Shown here: in pieces, positions 27,823-35,828 of the stretch
Layout: the number at the start of each line of letters is the position of its first letter
Numbering within the stretch: position 1 is the first letter of the stretch
NCBI RefSeq assembly: GCF_002356415.1
Contig: NZ_AP018338.1
Coordinates: 1,302,001 to 1,366,000 of the forward strand
From: Streptococcus oralis subsp. tigurinus
GTDB taxonomy: Bacteria > Bacillota > Bacilli > Lactobacillales > Streptococcaceae
Length of the DNA: 64,000 nt
Direction of reading: 5' to 3'
Notes under the pieces: model-generated
What the model was told of the DNA's origin: nothing
What the model saw: only the letters and a program-made list of their open reading frames with translations
Databases searched by the model: none
Position numbers and translations under genes: made by a program

Positions 27823-28971
27823 TTATTTCCCCCCTTTGAATTCAGATACAGAAGTCGCTGCACCAAAGTACTGTTGAATGGATTGGACGATTCGTTCAGA
27901 GGCTCTTCCATCTCCATAAGGATTCGGTGCCTGGGACATTTGTATATAAAGAGCTCCATCTGTTAAGAGAGCTGTCATTGCTTCTTTCACACGTACTGGA
28001 TCCGTACCAACTAGCTTCAAAGTACCTGCTCTTACTCCTTCTGGACGTTCCGTCGTGTCACGAAGGACAAGGACAGGTTTGCCGAGAGAAGGCGCCTCTT
28101 CCTGAACACCTCCAGAGTCAGTCATGATAAAATAGCTTCTTGAAGCCAAATTATGAAAATCAAGTACATCTAAAGGCTCAATCAAGTGAATACGATCATG
28201 ACCAGCTAAGATATCGTTTGCTGTTTCTTGCACAGCAGGGCTAAGGTGAACAGGATAAACAACTTCAATTTCCTGATGAAGATCGACCATCTCACGTAAA
28301 GCTGTAAAGACATTTCTCATTGGTTGACCTTGATTCTCACGACGGTGCATGGTTACCAATACAAGTTTCTTATCTGTATCCAATTGATCTAGAACTTCAT
28401 GATAGTAATCCGATTGAACGGTTAGTTTCAAGGCATCAATGGCTGTATTTCCCGTAATGACAATAGCAGACTCAGGATGATTTTCCTTGAGTAGATTTTC
28501 TTTACTCTCACTAGTTGGAGCAAAATAGAGATCCGCAAGGTTATCTGTCATCTGACGATTCATTTCTTCTGGGAAGGGAGAATACTTATCAAAGGTCCTT
28601 AGACCAGCTTCAACGTGGCCGATACGTACCTGATTATAGAAAGCAACTAAACTTGCTACAAAAGTTGTCGTTGTATCTCCATGAACAAGAATCATATCTG
28701 GACGTTCTTGCTTAACAATTGGATCAAACTTTTCTAAAATTTTTCCAGTAATATCTAAGAGGGATTGATTTTGCCCCATAATATCCAGGTCATAATGTGG
28801 CTCGATGCTAAACGTTTCAAGAACTTGATCTAGCATTTGACGATGCTGAGCTGTCACAACTGTAATCGTCTCAATACTATCACTATGTTTTTGCAATTCT
28901 AACACTAAAGGGGCCATTTTAATAGCTTCTGGTCGTGTTCCAAAAACAACCATCACTTTCAATTTCTTCAT
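27823..28971 (-). CDS. mnaA: UDP-N-acetylglucosamine 2-epimerase (non-hydrolysing)
   Basis: 382 residues, standard length. Motifs of the WecB/MnaA family: V-F-G-T-R-P-E-A-I-K-M-A-P-L (9-22), H-G-D-T-T-T, H-V-E-A-G-L-R-T, M-H-R-R-E-N and T-D-S-G-G-V-Q-E-E-A-P-S-L-G-K-P. It interconverts UDP-GlcNAc and UDP-ManNAc in the cytoplasm. As first gene of the synthase operon it points to a ManNAc-containing polymer, although a UDP-ManNAc role in other surface glycans cannot be excluded. AAGGA precedes the ATG. The gene end forms the G-rich ribosome site of the next gene. Confidence 0.93.
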   Translation of the reverse strand: MKKLKVMVVFGTRPEAIKMAPLVLELQKHSDSIETITVVTAQHRQMLDQVLETFSIEPHYDLDIMGQNQSLLDITGKILEKFDPIVKQERPDMILVHGDTTTTFVASLVAFYNQVRIGHVEAGLRTFDKYSPFPEEMNRQMTDNLADLYFAPTSESKENLLKENHPESAIVITGNTAIDALKLTVQSDYYHEVLDQLDTDKKLVLVTMHRRENQGQPMRNVFTALREMVDLHQEIEVVYPVHLSPAVQETANDILAGHDRIHLIEPLDVLDFHNLASRSYFIMTDSGGVQEEAPSLGKPVLVLRDTTERPEGVRAGTLKLVGTDPVRVKEAMTALLTDGALYIQMSQAPNPYGDGRASERIVQSIQQYFGAATSVSEFKGGK

Positions 28972-29402
28972 TATGGTATCCTTCTACTATAATAAAATTT
29001 GACACATCAGATTAATCTTTATATCGAATTATTGCGCAAATCAATTAATTTGATTATCTTAATTATTTTACCGCTAATTAATTTATATGTCAAATTTTTC
29101 CAAGTATATTATTGCATTTAATTTAATTTTAAATAATCGTAATATTTTTGTAACGCTGTGATTTATAGCTTGTAAACCTTATACCTTAAAGTTTCCTTAA
29201 AATTTTTTTTGAGTGAAGTATTTTTTAAACATTCTAAAACTTACCATTATCTAAATATTTATTTTTTCTTAATAATTCAGATAATTATATTTTAGCGTTT
29301 CATAGAATATATCTCTTTTTCTAATACGAAAAAATCCCTCTCTAATGAAAAAGGGATTTACGACTTCTTGCTATTTTAAAGTTAAACCTTATAAGATCTA
29401 TC
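28972..29402 (-). promoter_or_regulatory. AT-rich control region upstream of the exopolysaccharide operon
   Basis: About 430 bp without a gene, visibly far more AT-rich than its surroundings. One possible promoter for the epimerase reads TTGATT, 15 nt, TATAAA around 29013-29045 on the minus strand, but spacing is poor. The left end holds the terminator of the GNAT gene (29332-29359). Nothing else was recognised. The length suggests regulatory binding sites. Confidence 0.45.
29332..29359 (-). terminator. Terminator of the GNAT gene at 29403
   Basis: Minus-strand AAATCCC / GGGATTT stem (arms 29353-29359 and 29332-29338), 14-nt loop, T-rich tail. Confidence 0.7.
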
Positions 29403-29912
29403 TTAAATCAAATCTTTTGACAGATATAAAACAAGGTCACCGATATCTTCACAAATAGCATCCATAGCCGGTCTGTGATTTTGATACCAAACACCCGTCC
29501 CATCTGGAATATAGCCTCGTTTGATGTACAATCTCTGGGCAGGTCCATACCCTGAATGGAGCCCAACACCAAGGGTCACCTTATCCGATATGAGCCTAAC
29601 TCGTTTTTCTGCTTCTTCCAGCAAGAGATTTCCAATACCTTGATTTTGAAAGGGCTCAAAAACATTGAAATCTGAAAGTTCTGGAGCCATTCCAGCAAAG
29701 GGACCCTGCTTAGCATCGGGTAAAATCGTAATGTAACCCGCTACAGCACCCTCAACCTCTGCAACTAAGACTTCTCTCTCCCCACTTTCTTGTTCAAGAA
29801 AATATCTATCCAAAATTTCTTCTCTACCCGGCCAACCTTGGCTGATAAATCCTCGAGATAGATCTTGTATGTCAGATTCTTGCATTTTTCTAATTGAACA
29901 TGTCGTCTTCAT
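29403..29912 (-). CDS. GNAT-family N-acetyltransferase
   Basis: 169 residues. GNAT motif A is seen as F-N-V-F-E-P-F-Q-N-Q-G-I-G-N-L-L-L-E-E-A and the C-terminal region Q-R-L-Y-I-K-R-G-Y-I-P-D-G-T-G-V-W-Y. The phrase A-G-Y-I-T-I-L-P precedes it. The acceptor is unknown. AAAGGAG precedes the ATG, an extended -10 TGCTATAAT lies at 29942-29950, and terminators flank it on both sides, so it is a single-gene unit between the polysaccharide operon and rpsR. Confidence 0.85.
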   Translation of the reverse strand: MKTTCSIRKMQESDIQDLSRGFISQGWPGREEILDRYFLEQESGEREVLVAEVEGAVAGYITILPDAKQGPFAGMAPELSDFNVFEPFQNQGIGNLLLEEAEKRVRLISDKVTLGVGLHSGYGPAQRLYIKRGYIPDGTGVWYQNHRPAMDAICEDIGDLVLYLSKDLI

Positions 29913-29941
29913 AAGCTGCTCCTTTATAGCTTTCTCCTACC

Positions 29942-29950
29942 ATTATAGCA
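29942..29950 (-). promoter_or_regulatory. Extended -10 promoter of the GNAT gene
   Basis: Minus-strand TGCTATAAT about 30 nt before the start codon; no clear -35. Confidence 0.55.
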
Positions 29951-29968
29951 CGATAATAAAGATTAAAA

Positions 29969-30003
29969 GAAAAACCTAGTAAGACAAAAGAATCTTACTA
30001 GGT
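29969..30003 (-). terminator. Last terminator downstream of rpsR
   Basis: A perfect 11-bp stem (ACCTAGTAAGA / TCTTACTAGGT, arms 29974-29984 and 29993-30003) followed by T5 on the minus strand. It lies between the repeat array and the GNAT promoter. Confidence 0.85.
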
Positions 30004-30045
30004 CAACAGGGAATCCTTTCTAACAAAATCCTATAAAAATCTGAA

Positions 30046-30241
30046 AAAGAGGTCCCCCGGACCGAACTCGCCTTCTCATTTCAAGGCTCGTAAAAAAAAG
30101 ACCCGTAAGGGTCTTATTCGCTTTCTTATTTCCGAGCTCATGAAAAAGAGGTCCACTGGACCTCAACTCGCTCTCTCATTTCAAAGCTCATGAAAAAAAG
30201 ACCCGTAAGGGTCTGAAAAAGAGGTCCCCCGGACCTCTTTT
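30046..30241 (-). repeat. Tandem array of five terminator hairpins downstream of rpsR
   Basis: Five hairpins start at 30049, 30099, 30148, 30199 and 30220. The first four are 50, 49 and 51 nt apart. Stems alternate between GGTCC-type (GAGGTCC/GGACCTC) and AGACCC-GTAA-GGGTCT. On the minus strand each is followed by 5-8 T. The approximately 33-nt linkers are copies of one another (CATGAGC...GAAAT.AGA..GCGA). The hairpin nearest rpsR (12-bp stem) is its true terminator; the rest look like duplications that kept pairing. Confidence 0.85.
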
Positions 30242-30481
30242 TTAATCTTCGTTTACGAAAGGCATCAAAGCCATTACGCGAGCGCGTTTGATAGCTGTTG
30301 TTACTTTACGTTGGTTTTTAGCTGAAGTTCCTGTTACACGACGAGGAAGGATTTTCCCACGTTCTGAAACGAAACGGCTAAGAAGCTCAGTATCTTTGTA
30401 ATCAACATATTCAATTTTGTTTGCTGCGATGTAATCAACTTTTTTACGGCGTTTGAATCCGCCACGACGTTGTTGAGCCAT
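30242..30481 (-). CDS. rpsR: 30S ribosomal protein S18
   Basis: 79 residues, standard. Starts [17 protein letters not shown] and contains the S18 signature [19 protein letters not shown]. It binds 16S rRNA together with S6. It lacks the Zn-binding cysteines of some S18 forms. It is the last gene of rpsF-ssb-rpsR, 31 nt after ssb, and is followed directly by the hairpin array. Confidence 0.98.
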   Translation of the reverse strand: MAQQRRGGFKRRKKVDYIAANKIEYVDYKDTELLSRFVSERGKILPRRVTGTSAKNQRKVTTAIKRARVMALMPFVNED

Positions 30482-30512
30482 GTTTTTTCTCCTTTATAGT
30501 ATTAATTGTCCA

Positions 30513-30983
30513 TTAGAATGGTAAATCATCATCTGAAATGTCCAATGGATTGGTTGCTCCGAATGGATTTTCAGAACGTGAAAAGTCTGGTACTGGGTTT
30601 GCAGGTGCTGATTGACCAGCAGTTGGTGCAGAATAAGCCCCACCTGTATGTCCTTCGCGCACTCCGCGGCTTTCCAACATTTGGAAATTCTCAGCCACGA
30701 CTTCTGTTACGTAGACACGTTGTCCTTGCTGGTTATCGTAACTACGAGTCTGGATACGGCCTGTGATCCCGATAAGAGAGCCTTTTTTAGCCCAGTTGGC
30801 AAGATTTTCAGCCTGTTGGCGCCACATAACGACATTGATGAAATCAGCCTCACGTTCGCCATTTTGACTCTTAAATGTACGGTTTACTGCAAGAGTAAAA
30901 GTCGCAACTGCTACATTTGATGGGGTATAACGCAACTCAGCGTCACGTGTCATACGCCCTACAAGTACAACATTGTTAATCAT
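30513..30983 (-). CDS. ssb: Single-stranded DNA-binding protein
   Basis: 156 residues. The N-terminal OB-fold (1-105) begins [19 protein letters not shown] and contains W-R-Q-Q-A-E-N. A Gly/Ala/Pro-rich linker leads to the acidic partner-binding tip D-I-S-D-D-D-L-P-F. It coats ssDNA in replication and repair. It lies between rpsF and rpsR, the arrangement conserved in Firmicutes. Confidence 0.97.
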   Translation of the reverse strand: MINNVVLVGRMTRDAELRYTPSNVAVATFTLAVNRTFKSQNGEREADFINVVMWRQQAENLANWAKKGSLIGITGRIQTRSYDNQQGQRVYVTEVVAENFQMLESRGVREGHTGGAYSAPTAGQSAPANPVPDFSRSENPFGATNPLDISDDDLPF

Positions 30984-30994
30984 AATTTACCTTC

Positions 30995-31285
30995 TTACGC
31001 GTCAAGTTTGACGATCATGTGACGAAGAATGTCAGTGTTGATTTTTGAAAGACGGTCAAACTCTTTAAGAGCTGCGTCGTCGTTTGCTTCAACGTTAACG
31101 ATGTGGTAAAGTCCTTCACGGAAATCTTGGATTTCGTATGCAAGACGACGTTTTTCCCATGATTTTGATTCAACAACAGTTGCACCGTTGTCAGTCAAGA
31201 TAGAGTCAAAACGTGCTACCAAAGCGTTTTTCGCTTCTTCTTCAATGTTTGGACGAATGATATAAAGAATTTCGTATTTAGCCAT
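30995..31285 (-). CDS. rpsF: 30S ribosomal protein S6
   Basis: 96 residues. Starts [13 protein letters not shown] and has the S6 motifs [10 protein letters not shown] and G-L-Y-H-I-V. It pairs with S18 on the 30S platform. First gene of the rpsF-ssb-rpsR operon, with an AGGAGG site, a strong promoter and a structured leader. Confidence 0.98.
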   Translation of the reverse strand: MAKYEILYIIRPNIEEEAKNALVARFDSILTDNGATVVESKSWEKRRLAYEIQDFREGLYHIVNVEANDDAALKEFDRLSKINTDILRHMIVKLDA

Positions 31286-31353
31286 TGATATGTTCCTCCT
31301 TTTGGTCTAATGACCCCTAGTCTTTGCAAGGGGTAAGTGAGGTTTGCTCACAA
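31286..31353 (-). promoter_or_regulatory. Structured 5' leader of rpsF
   Basis: On the minus strand the leader has two hairpins: GTGAG-CAAAC-CTCAC and ACCCC / GGGGT with a 12-nt loop. Firmicute rpsF leaders are often bound by the S6:S18 complex as feedback control. I do not see the conserved CCG bulge clearly, so this assignment is tentative. Confidence 0.4.
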
Positions 31354-31359
31354 TAAACT

Positions 31360-31388
31360 ATTATACTAGAAAAACTGATAGATAGCAA
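31360..31388 (-). promoter_or_regulatory. Promoter of rpsF-ssb-rpsR
   Basis: Minus-strand TTGCTA (31383-31388), 17-nt spacer, TATAAT (31360-31365). Confidence 0.85.
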
Positions 31389-31399
31389 GATAAAAGTGA

Positions 31400-31427
31400 A
31401 AAAAGAAGATGAAATTATCTTCTTTTT
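31400..31427 (-). terminator. Terminator of asnS
   Basis: An 11-bp perfect stem (AAAAAGAAGAT / ATCTTCTTTTT), 6-nt loop, 7 nt after the asnS stop. Although AT-rich it ends in a T run on either strand. Confidence 0.7.
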
Positions 31428-31433
31428 ACTAGT

Positions 31434-32777
31434 TTATGGTTTGATACGGTGTAGCATACGTGGGAATGGAATAGCTTCACGGATGTGTTTTGTACCTGCT
31501 GCGAAAGTGACCATACGCTCGATACCGATACCAAAGCCACCGTGTGGTACAGTACCGTATTTACGAAGGTCAAGGTAGAATTCATACTCTGTACGATCCA
31601 TGCCAAGTTCATCCATCTTAGCAACTAATGCATCGTAGTCTTCCTCACGCATAGATCCACCGATGATTTCTCCGTAACCTTCTGGAGCAAGCAAGTCTGC
31701 ACAAAGCACGCGCTCTGGATTTCCAGGAACTGGTTTCATGTAGAAGGCCTTGATAGCAGCTGGGTAGTTCATAACAAATGTTGGCACACCAAAGTGGTTT
31801 GAAATCCATGTTTCGTGTGGTGAACCAAAGTCATCTCCATGCTCAAGATGCTCGTAGTCAGCATCTTCATCATTTTCATGCTCTTGCAAAAGGTCAATGG
31901 CTTGATCGTAAGTGATGCGTTTAAATGGCTCTGCAATGTAGCGTTTCAAGAGCTCTATATCACGTTCCAAGGTTTCCAAGGCTTGAGGTGCACGATCAAG
32001 TACACCTTGAAGAAGGGCTTTTACGTAAGCTTCTTGCAAGTCAAGTGATTCATCGTGTGTCAGGTAGGAGTACTCAGCATCCATCATCCAGAACTCAGTC
32101 AAGTGACGGCGTGTTTTTGATTTTTCAGCACGGAATACTGGACCAAAGTCAAAGACACGACCAAGAGCCATAGCTCCTGCTTCTAGGTAAAGCTGACCTG
32201 ATTGGCTCAAGTAGGCTGGCGTTCCAAAGTAGTCTGTTTCAAAGAGTTCAGTTGAATCCTCTGCCGCATTTCCTGAAAGAATTGGGCTATCAAATTTCAT
32301 GAAGCCGTTCTTGTCGAAAAACTCATAAGTCGCATAGATAATCGCGTTACGGATTTGCATAACCGCTACTTGCTTACGAGAGCGGAGCCATAAGTGACGG
32401 TTGTCCATCAAGAAGTCAGTTCCGTGTTCTTTTGGTGTGATTGGGTAGTCTTGAGATTCACCGATGACTTCGATGTCTGTAATATCCAACTCATAGCCAA
32501 ACTTAGAACGTTCGTCTTCTTTGACAATTCCTGTCACATAAACAGAAGTTTCTTGGCTCAAGCGTTTGATGGTGTCAAATTTTTCAAGACCTACCTCTTC
32601 ACCAAATTTTTCAATAAAGTTTGGTTTGAAGGCAACTCCTTGGAAAAAGGCTGTTCCATCACGCAATTGCAAGAAGGCAATTTTTCCTTTTCCTGATTTG
32701 TTGGCAACCCAGGCCCCAATGGTCACTTCTTGACCAACGTAGTCTTTTACTTCGATAATTGTTACACGTTTTGTCAT
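31434..32777 (-). CDS. asnS: Asparaginyl-tRNA synthetase
   Basis: 447 residues. An N-terminal OB anticodon-binding domain ([21 protein letters not shown]) is followed by the class IIb catalytic core: motif 2 [15 protein letters not shown] and motif 3 G-F-G-I-G-I-E-R. It charges tRNA-Asn in the cytoplasm. Gene order tseB-aspB-asnS is conserved with Bacillus (ypmB-aspB-asnS). A terminator separates it from aspB, and it has an extended -10 (TGGTAAAAT, about 32826-32834). Confidence 0.97.
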   Translation of the reverse strand: MTKRVTIIEVKDYVGQEVTIGAWVANKSGKGKIAFLQLRDGTAFFQGVAFKPNFIEKFGEEVGLEKFDTIKRLSQETSVYVTGIVKEDERSKFGYELDITDIEVIGESQDYPITPKEHGTDFLMDNRHLWLRSRKQVAVMQIRNAIIYATYEFFDKNGFMKFDSPILSGNAAEDSTELFETDYFGTPAYLSQSGQLYLEAGAMALGRVFDFGPVFRAEKSKTRRHLTEFWMMDAEYSYLTHDESLDLQEAYVKALLQGVLDRAPQALETLERDIELLKRYIAEPFKRITYDQAIDLLQEHENDEDADYEHLEHGDDFGSPHETWISNHFGVPTFVMNYPAAIKAFYMKPVPGNPERVLCADLLAPEGYGEIIGGSMREEDYDALVAKMDELGMDRTEYEFYLDLRKYGTVPHGGFGIGIERMVTFAAGTKHIREAIPFPRMLHRIKP

Positions 32778-32886
32778 GTTTTATCTTCCTTTTCTTTACC
32801 TTGTCCGAAGACGTCATTACTCATTATTTTACCACAAATAGACTCTGATAGCTAGGTTCTACTGGAGAAAATTCGAGAGAATTTCA

Positions 32887-32920
32887 TTACAAAAATCTTC
32901 GCCAAGATGACGAAGATTTT
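32887..32920 (-). terminator. Terminator of tseB-aspB
   Basis: A 10-bp perfect stem (AAAATCTTCG / CGAAGATTTT, 32892-32901 and 32911-32920), 9-nt loop, T5 on the minus strand. Confidence 0.85.
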
Positions 32921-32925
32921 GAGTT

Positions 32926-34104
32926 TTAGTTTTCCATAAATTGATGCAAACGGCGAATCGCTTCTTTCAAGGTGTCCAAGTCAGTTGCATAACTGAGACG
33001 GACATTTTCTGGCGCCCCAAACCCTGCTCCTGTAATCAAGGCCAGACCGACTTCCTCAAGAATAGCCGTTGTAAAGTCCGTCACATCGGTATAGCCCTTC
33101 ATCTCCATCGCTTTTTTAACATTTGGGAAGAGATAGAAAGCTCCTTGGGGCTTGACAACTTCAAATCCTGGCACTTGGCACAAGAGAGGATAAATGGTAT
33201 TCAAACGCTCTTCAAAGGCTTGGCGCATGATTTCGACAGAGTCTTGTGGTCCAGTCAGGGCTTCAATGGTAGCATATTGTGATACAGCAGTCAGGTTTGA
33301 GGTTGTTTGTCCTGTTAGTTTGCTCATAGCAGCGATAATTTCAGGATTTCCCACAGCATAACCTACCCGCCAACCAGTCATGGCATAAGCCTTAGATACA
33401 CCGTTAATCACGATGCTTTGCTTGCGAATGGCTTCTGACAGACTAGAGATTGGAACAAATTCGTTCCCGTTATAAACCAAACGACCATAAATATCATCTG
33501 CTAGGATAAGGACATCATGCGTAACAGCCCAATTTCCGATAGCCATGAGTTCCTCACGAGAGTAAATCATACCAGTCGGATTCGATGGCGAATTGAGAAC
33601 CAAGACCTTAGTCTTGTCTGTTCGAGCCGCTTCTAGCTGCTCGACTGTCACCTTAAAGTGATTGTCTTCCTTGGCTTGTACAAAGACTGGCACACCTTCT
33701 GCCATCTTGACTTGGTCTCCATAACTGACCCAGTATGGTGTAGGGATAATGACCTCATCACCTGGATTGACCACGGCCATAAAAAAGGTATAGAGAGAGA
33801 ACTTAGCACCTGTGGCAAAGGTAACCTCATTGGCTGCGACAGAATAGCCATAATAGCGTTCAAAATAGGTATTAACCGCAGCCTTTAAGTCTGGTAGACC
33901 TGAAGCTACTGTATAAAAGGAAGCACGGCCATCACGAATCGCTTCCACCGCCGCATCCTGAATATTTTCAGGAGTATGAAAATCTGGCTGTCCCAAGGTT
34001 AAGAAAAGAACATCTTTTCCTTGAGCTTTTAATGCTTTGGCTCTTGCATCACTGGCTAGAGTGACGCTTTCTTCCATTTCTAGTACACGCTTGGATAGTT
34101 TCAT
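32926..34104 (-). CDS. aspB: Aspartate aminotransferase (class I, type Ib)
   Basis: 392 residues. PLP fold-type I features: N-S-P-S-N-P-T-G, A-D-D-I-Y-G-R-L-V-Y and the PLP-lysine motif N-G-V-S-K-A-Y-A-M-T-G-W-R-V-G-Y, plus the C-terminal R-L-S-Y substrate arginine. It makes aspartate from oxaloacetate and glutamate. Placement beside asnS, which uses the derived asparagine, is conserved across Firmicutes. It starts 9 nt after tseB. Confidence 0.93.
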   Translation of the reverse strand: MKLSKRVLEMEESVTLASDARAKALKAQGKDVLFLTLGQPDFHTPENIQDAAVEAIRDGRASFYTVASGLPDLKAAVNTYFERYYGYSVAANEVTFATGAKFSLYTFFMAVVNPGDEVIIPTPYWVSYGDQVKMAEGVPVFVQAKEDNHFKVTVEQLEAARTDKTKVLVLNSPSNPTGMIYSREELMAIGNWAVTHDVLILADDIYGRLVYNGNEFVPISSLSEAIRKQSIVINGVSKAYAMTGWRVGYAVGNPEIIAAMSKLTGQTTSNLTAVSQYATIEALTGPQDSVEIMRQAFEERLNTIYPLLCQVPGFEVVKPQGAFYLFPNVKKAMEMKGYTDVTDFTTAILEEVGLALITGAGFGAPENVRLSYATDLDTLKEAIRRLHQFMEN

Positions 34105-34113
34105 ATGCCCTCC

Positions 34114-34590
34114 TTATTGGATCACTGCTCCTGTTTCAAAGTCCACCAGATAGTACTGGTTCCCAGACTTAACTTCCCAAATCGGCTTGTCCTGATAACG
34201 ACCAAAGGTGACTTTGTCAATGTCGCTAGCTCCTTTTTCCTTCGAAATCGTCACCGCCTTGTCTTGAGAAATCCCCTTATCTAGCTGATAAACATAAATC
34301 TTGTGGTCATTCTTTTCAATCAGTACGGCAATGGCCTCTTGCTTTTTATTATGCCCCAAAACGCTGTAATAACCTTCTAGTCCATTATAAAAATCAACCT
34401 GATCTGCCTGTTCCAATTCTGCATACTGCTTGGCTAGTTTTTCTCCCTCAACTCTAGCATCTTGATAAGGTTTCATACTGAGGAAAATCAGGTAAAGAAA
34501 GGATCCAGTCAGCACTAGTAGCACCAGAGAAATACCGATTCCATACTGTATAAGTAGCTTGTTTTTTGCTTTTTTCTGTCTTAGTTTCAC
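34114..34590 (-). CDS. tseB: Cell-wall elongation regulator TseB-like protein (YpmB)
   Basis: 158 residues beginning at a GTG codon. A basic N-terminus and one membrane helix (about 13-33) anchor two extracellular PepSY-like (DUF5590) repeats. In Bacillus the TseB/YpmB protein modulates a class A/B PBP (PBP2A) during elongation; a similar envelope role is inferred. The -10 box ends 6 nt before the GTG with no ribosome site, so the mRNA should be leaderless. It is co-transcribed with aspB. Confidence 0.85.
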   Translation of the reverse strand: MKLRQKKAKNKLLIQYGIGISLVLLVLTGSFLYLIFLSMKPYQDARVEGEKLAKQYAELEQADQVDFYNGLEGYYSVLGHNKKQEAIAVLIEKNDHKIYVYQLDKGISQDKAVTISKEKGASDIDKVTFGRYQDKPIWEVKSGNQYYLVDFETGAVIQ

Positions 34591-34596
34591 TCGTCT

Positions 34597-34625
34597 ATTT
34601 TACCATCTCTCAACCTTTATTACAA
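34597..34625 (-). promoter_or_regulatory. Promoter of tseB-aspB, leaderless type
   Basis: Minus-strand TTGTAA (34620-34625), 17-nt spacer, extended TGGTAAAAT (hexamer 34597-34602), then six bases before the GTG start. Confidence 0.72.
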
Positions 34626-34674
34626 GAGAATATGGGAACTTTCTTAGATAATTTTCCTATAAAATCCATGCCTC

Positions 34675-34703
34675 TTGTATTTTTATTTATTTATTGATAG
34701 AAT
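34675..34703 (+). promoter_or_regulatory. Promoter of the marR gene, leaderless type
   Basis: TTGTAT (34675-34680), 17-nt spacer, TAGAAT (34698-34703), then ACCCTT and the ATG at 34710. No ribosome site. Confidence 0.7.
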
Positions 34704-34709
34704 ACCCTT

Positions 34710-35156
34710 ATGAAACAATATTTGAAAGAAAAAATTTCCCAAAATCAATTAGACTTAAAAACAGCTATCATCCTCAACAAAGCAATGCGAAGTTTCAAAC
34801 CATATGAAGCCAAGGCTGCTAAAGAACACGGGCTAACACCCACCCAATTTTCAGTTTTGGAAACCCTCTATAGCAAGGGAGAACTACGCATTCAGGATTT
34901 GATTGAAAAAATGCTAGCCACTTCTGGAAACATGACTGTTGTCATTCGAAATATGGTTCGAGATGGTTGGATTTCTAGAACTTGTGACCCAAAAGACCGT
35001 CGTTCTTTTTTCCTGAAACTAACACCTGCAGGACGTAGAAAAATCGAAGAGGTTCTTCCTGACCATATCGATTCTATCGTAGAAGTACTCAGCATCTTGG
35101 AAGATGGCGAAAAGGAAGACTTAATCCAGATTTTAAAAAAATTTAAAAATTTGTGA
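34710..35156 (+). CDS. MarR-family transcriptional regulator
   Basis: 148 residues. A winged helix-turn-helix is seen around L-T-P-T-Q-F-S-V-L-E-T-L-Y...I-Q-D-L-I-E-K and the wing D-P-K-D-R-R-S-F-F-L-K-L-T-P-A-G. Flanking helices form the dimer interface. MarR proteins usually repress their own gene and a neighbour and release DNA on binding a phenolic or oxidant ligand. The flavin reductase gene 90 nt downstream, with a palindrome over its promoter, is the natural target. The mRNA is predicted to be leaderless. Confidence 0.9.
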   Translation: MKQYLKEKISQNQLDLKTAIILNKAMRSFKPYEAKAAKEHGLTPTQFSVLETLYSKGELRIQDLIEKMLATSGNMTVVIRNMVRDGWISRTCDPKDRRSFFLKLTPAGRRKIEEVLPDHIDSIVEVLSILEDGEKEDLIQILKKFKNL

Positions 35157-35165
35157 GCAAAATTA

Positions 35166-35194
35166 TTGCTAATTAGTATTATTTGTTGTAACAT
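35166..35194 (+). promoter_or_regulatory. Promoter of the FMN reductase gene
   Basis: TTGCTA (35166-35171), 17-nt spacer, TAACAT (35189-35194). An imperfect palindrome (35183-35206, TTGTT...AACAA) covers the -10 and could be a MarR operator. Confidence 0.6.
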
Positions 35195-35246
35195 ATATGG
35201 TAACAAAAGGGTTCACTCTTTAAATTTTAACTAAAGGAGACACATC

Positions 35247-35795
35247 ATGTCTAAAAAAGTACTATTTATCGTCGGTTCACTTCGCCAAGGTTCTTTCAAC
35301 CACCAAATGGCCCTCGAAGCTGAAAAAGCACTTGCTGGCAAAGTGGAAGTTAGCTATCTTGATTACTCAGCTGTTCCCCTCTTCAGCCAAGATCTTGAAG
35401 TTCCAACTCATCCAGCTGTAGCTGCCGCTCGCGAAGCTGTCCTTGCTGCCGATGCCATCTGGATCTTCTCTCCAGTCTACAACTTCTCTATCCCTGGAAC
35501 AGTGAAGAACTTGCTTGACTGGCTTTCTCGCGCCCTTGACTTGACAGATACACGTAGCGCTTCTGCCCTCCAAGACAAGTTTGTTACTGTCTCATCTGTA
35601 GCCAATGCCGGTCACGAACAACTCTTTGCGATTTATAAAGATCTCTTGCCATTTATCCGTACACAAGTCGTTGGTGACTTTACTGCCGCGCGTGTCAATG
35701 ACTCTGCTTGGGCAGACGGAAAATTGGTGTTAGAAGAAACAACTGCTTCATCACTTGCCAAACAAGCTGAAGACCTTCTTGTAGCAATCAACTAA
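35247..35795 (+). CDS. NADPH-dependent FMN reductase-like flavoprotein
   Basis: 182 residues with a flavodoxin-like fold: V-G-S-L-R-Q-G-S-F-N (phosphate loop of FMN), S-P-V-Y-N-F-S-I-P-G-T-V-K-N-L-L-D-W (ring contacts) and V-A-N-A-G-H. Relatives reduce quinones, azo dyes or flavins with NAD(P)H. AAAGGAG precedes the ATG. Codon use (many GCT, CTT, GAA) suggests fairly high expression. It is probably controlled by the upstream MarR protein, as in oxidant- or quinone-sensing pairs. Confidence 0.9.
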   Translation: MSKKVLFIVGSLRQGSFNHQMALEAEKALAGKVEVSYLDYSAVPLFSQDLEVPTHPAVAAAREAVLAADAIWIFSPVYNFSIPGTVKNLLDWLSRALDLTDTRSASALQDKFVTVSSVANAGHEQLFAIYKDLLPFIRTQVVGDFTAARVNDSAWADGKLVLEETTASSLAKQAEDLLVAIN

Positions 35796-35802
35796 TCCAG
35801 CA

Positions 35803-35828
35803 AAAACCAGCTCGAATGAGCTGGTTTT
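35803..35828. terminator. Bidirectional terminator between the FMN reductase and yaaA
   Basis: A perfect 11-bp stem (AAAACCAGCTC / GAGCTGGTTTT), 4-nt loop, overlapping the yaaA stop codon. Confidence 0.9.

Noticed and set aside
24350..29402. Insertion sequence or integrase flanking the polysaccharide operon
   Set aside because: No transposase, integrase, direct repeats or tRNA gene is visible at either edge, so the mode of acquisition cannot be claimed.
30046..30241. Regularly spaced repeats taken as a CRISPR array
   Set aside because: Period is about 50 bp, but repeated linkers and stems both recur with no unique spacers, each stem is followed by a T tract, and no cas gene is present.
31286..31353. 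Firm call of an S6:S18 leader
   Set aside because: Hairpins are present, but the conserved CCG bulge could not be located, so it is listed only as a tentative leader.
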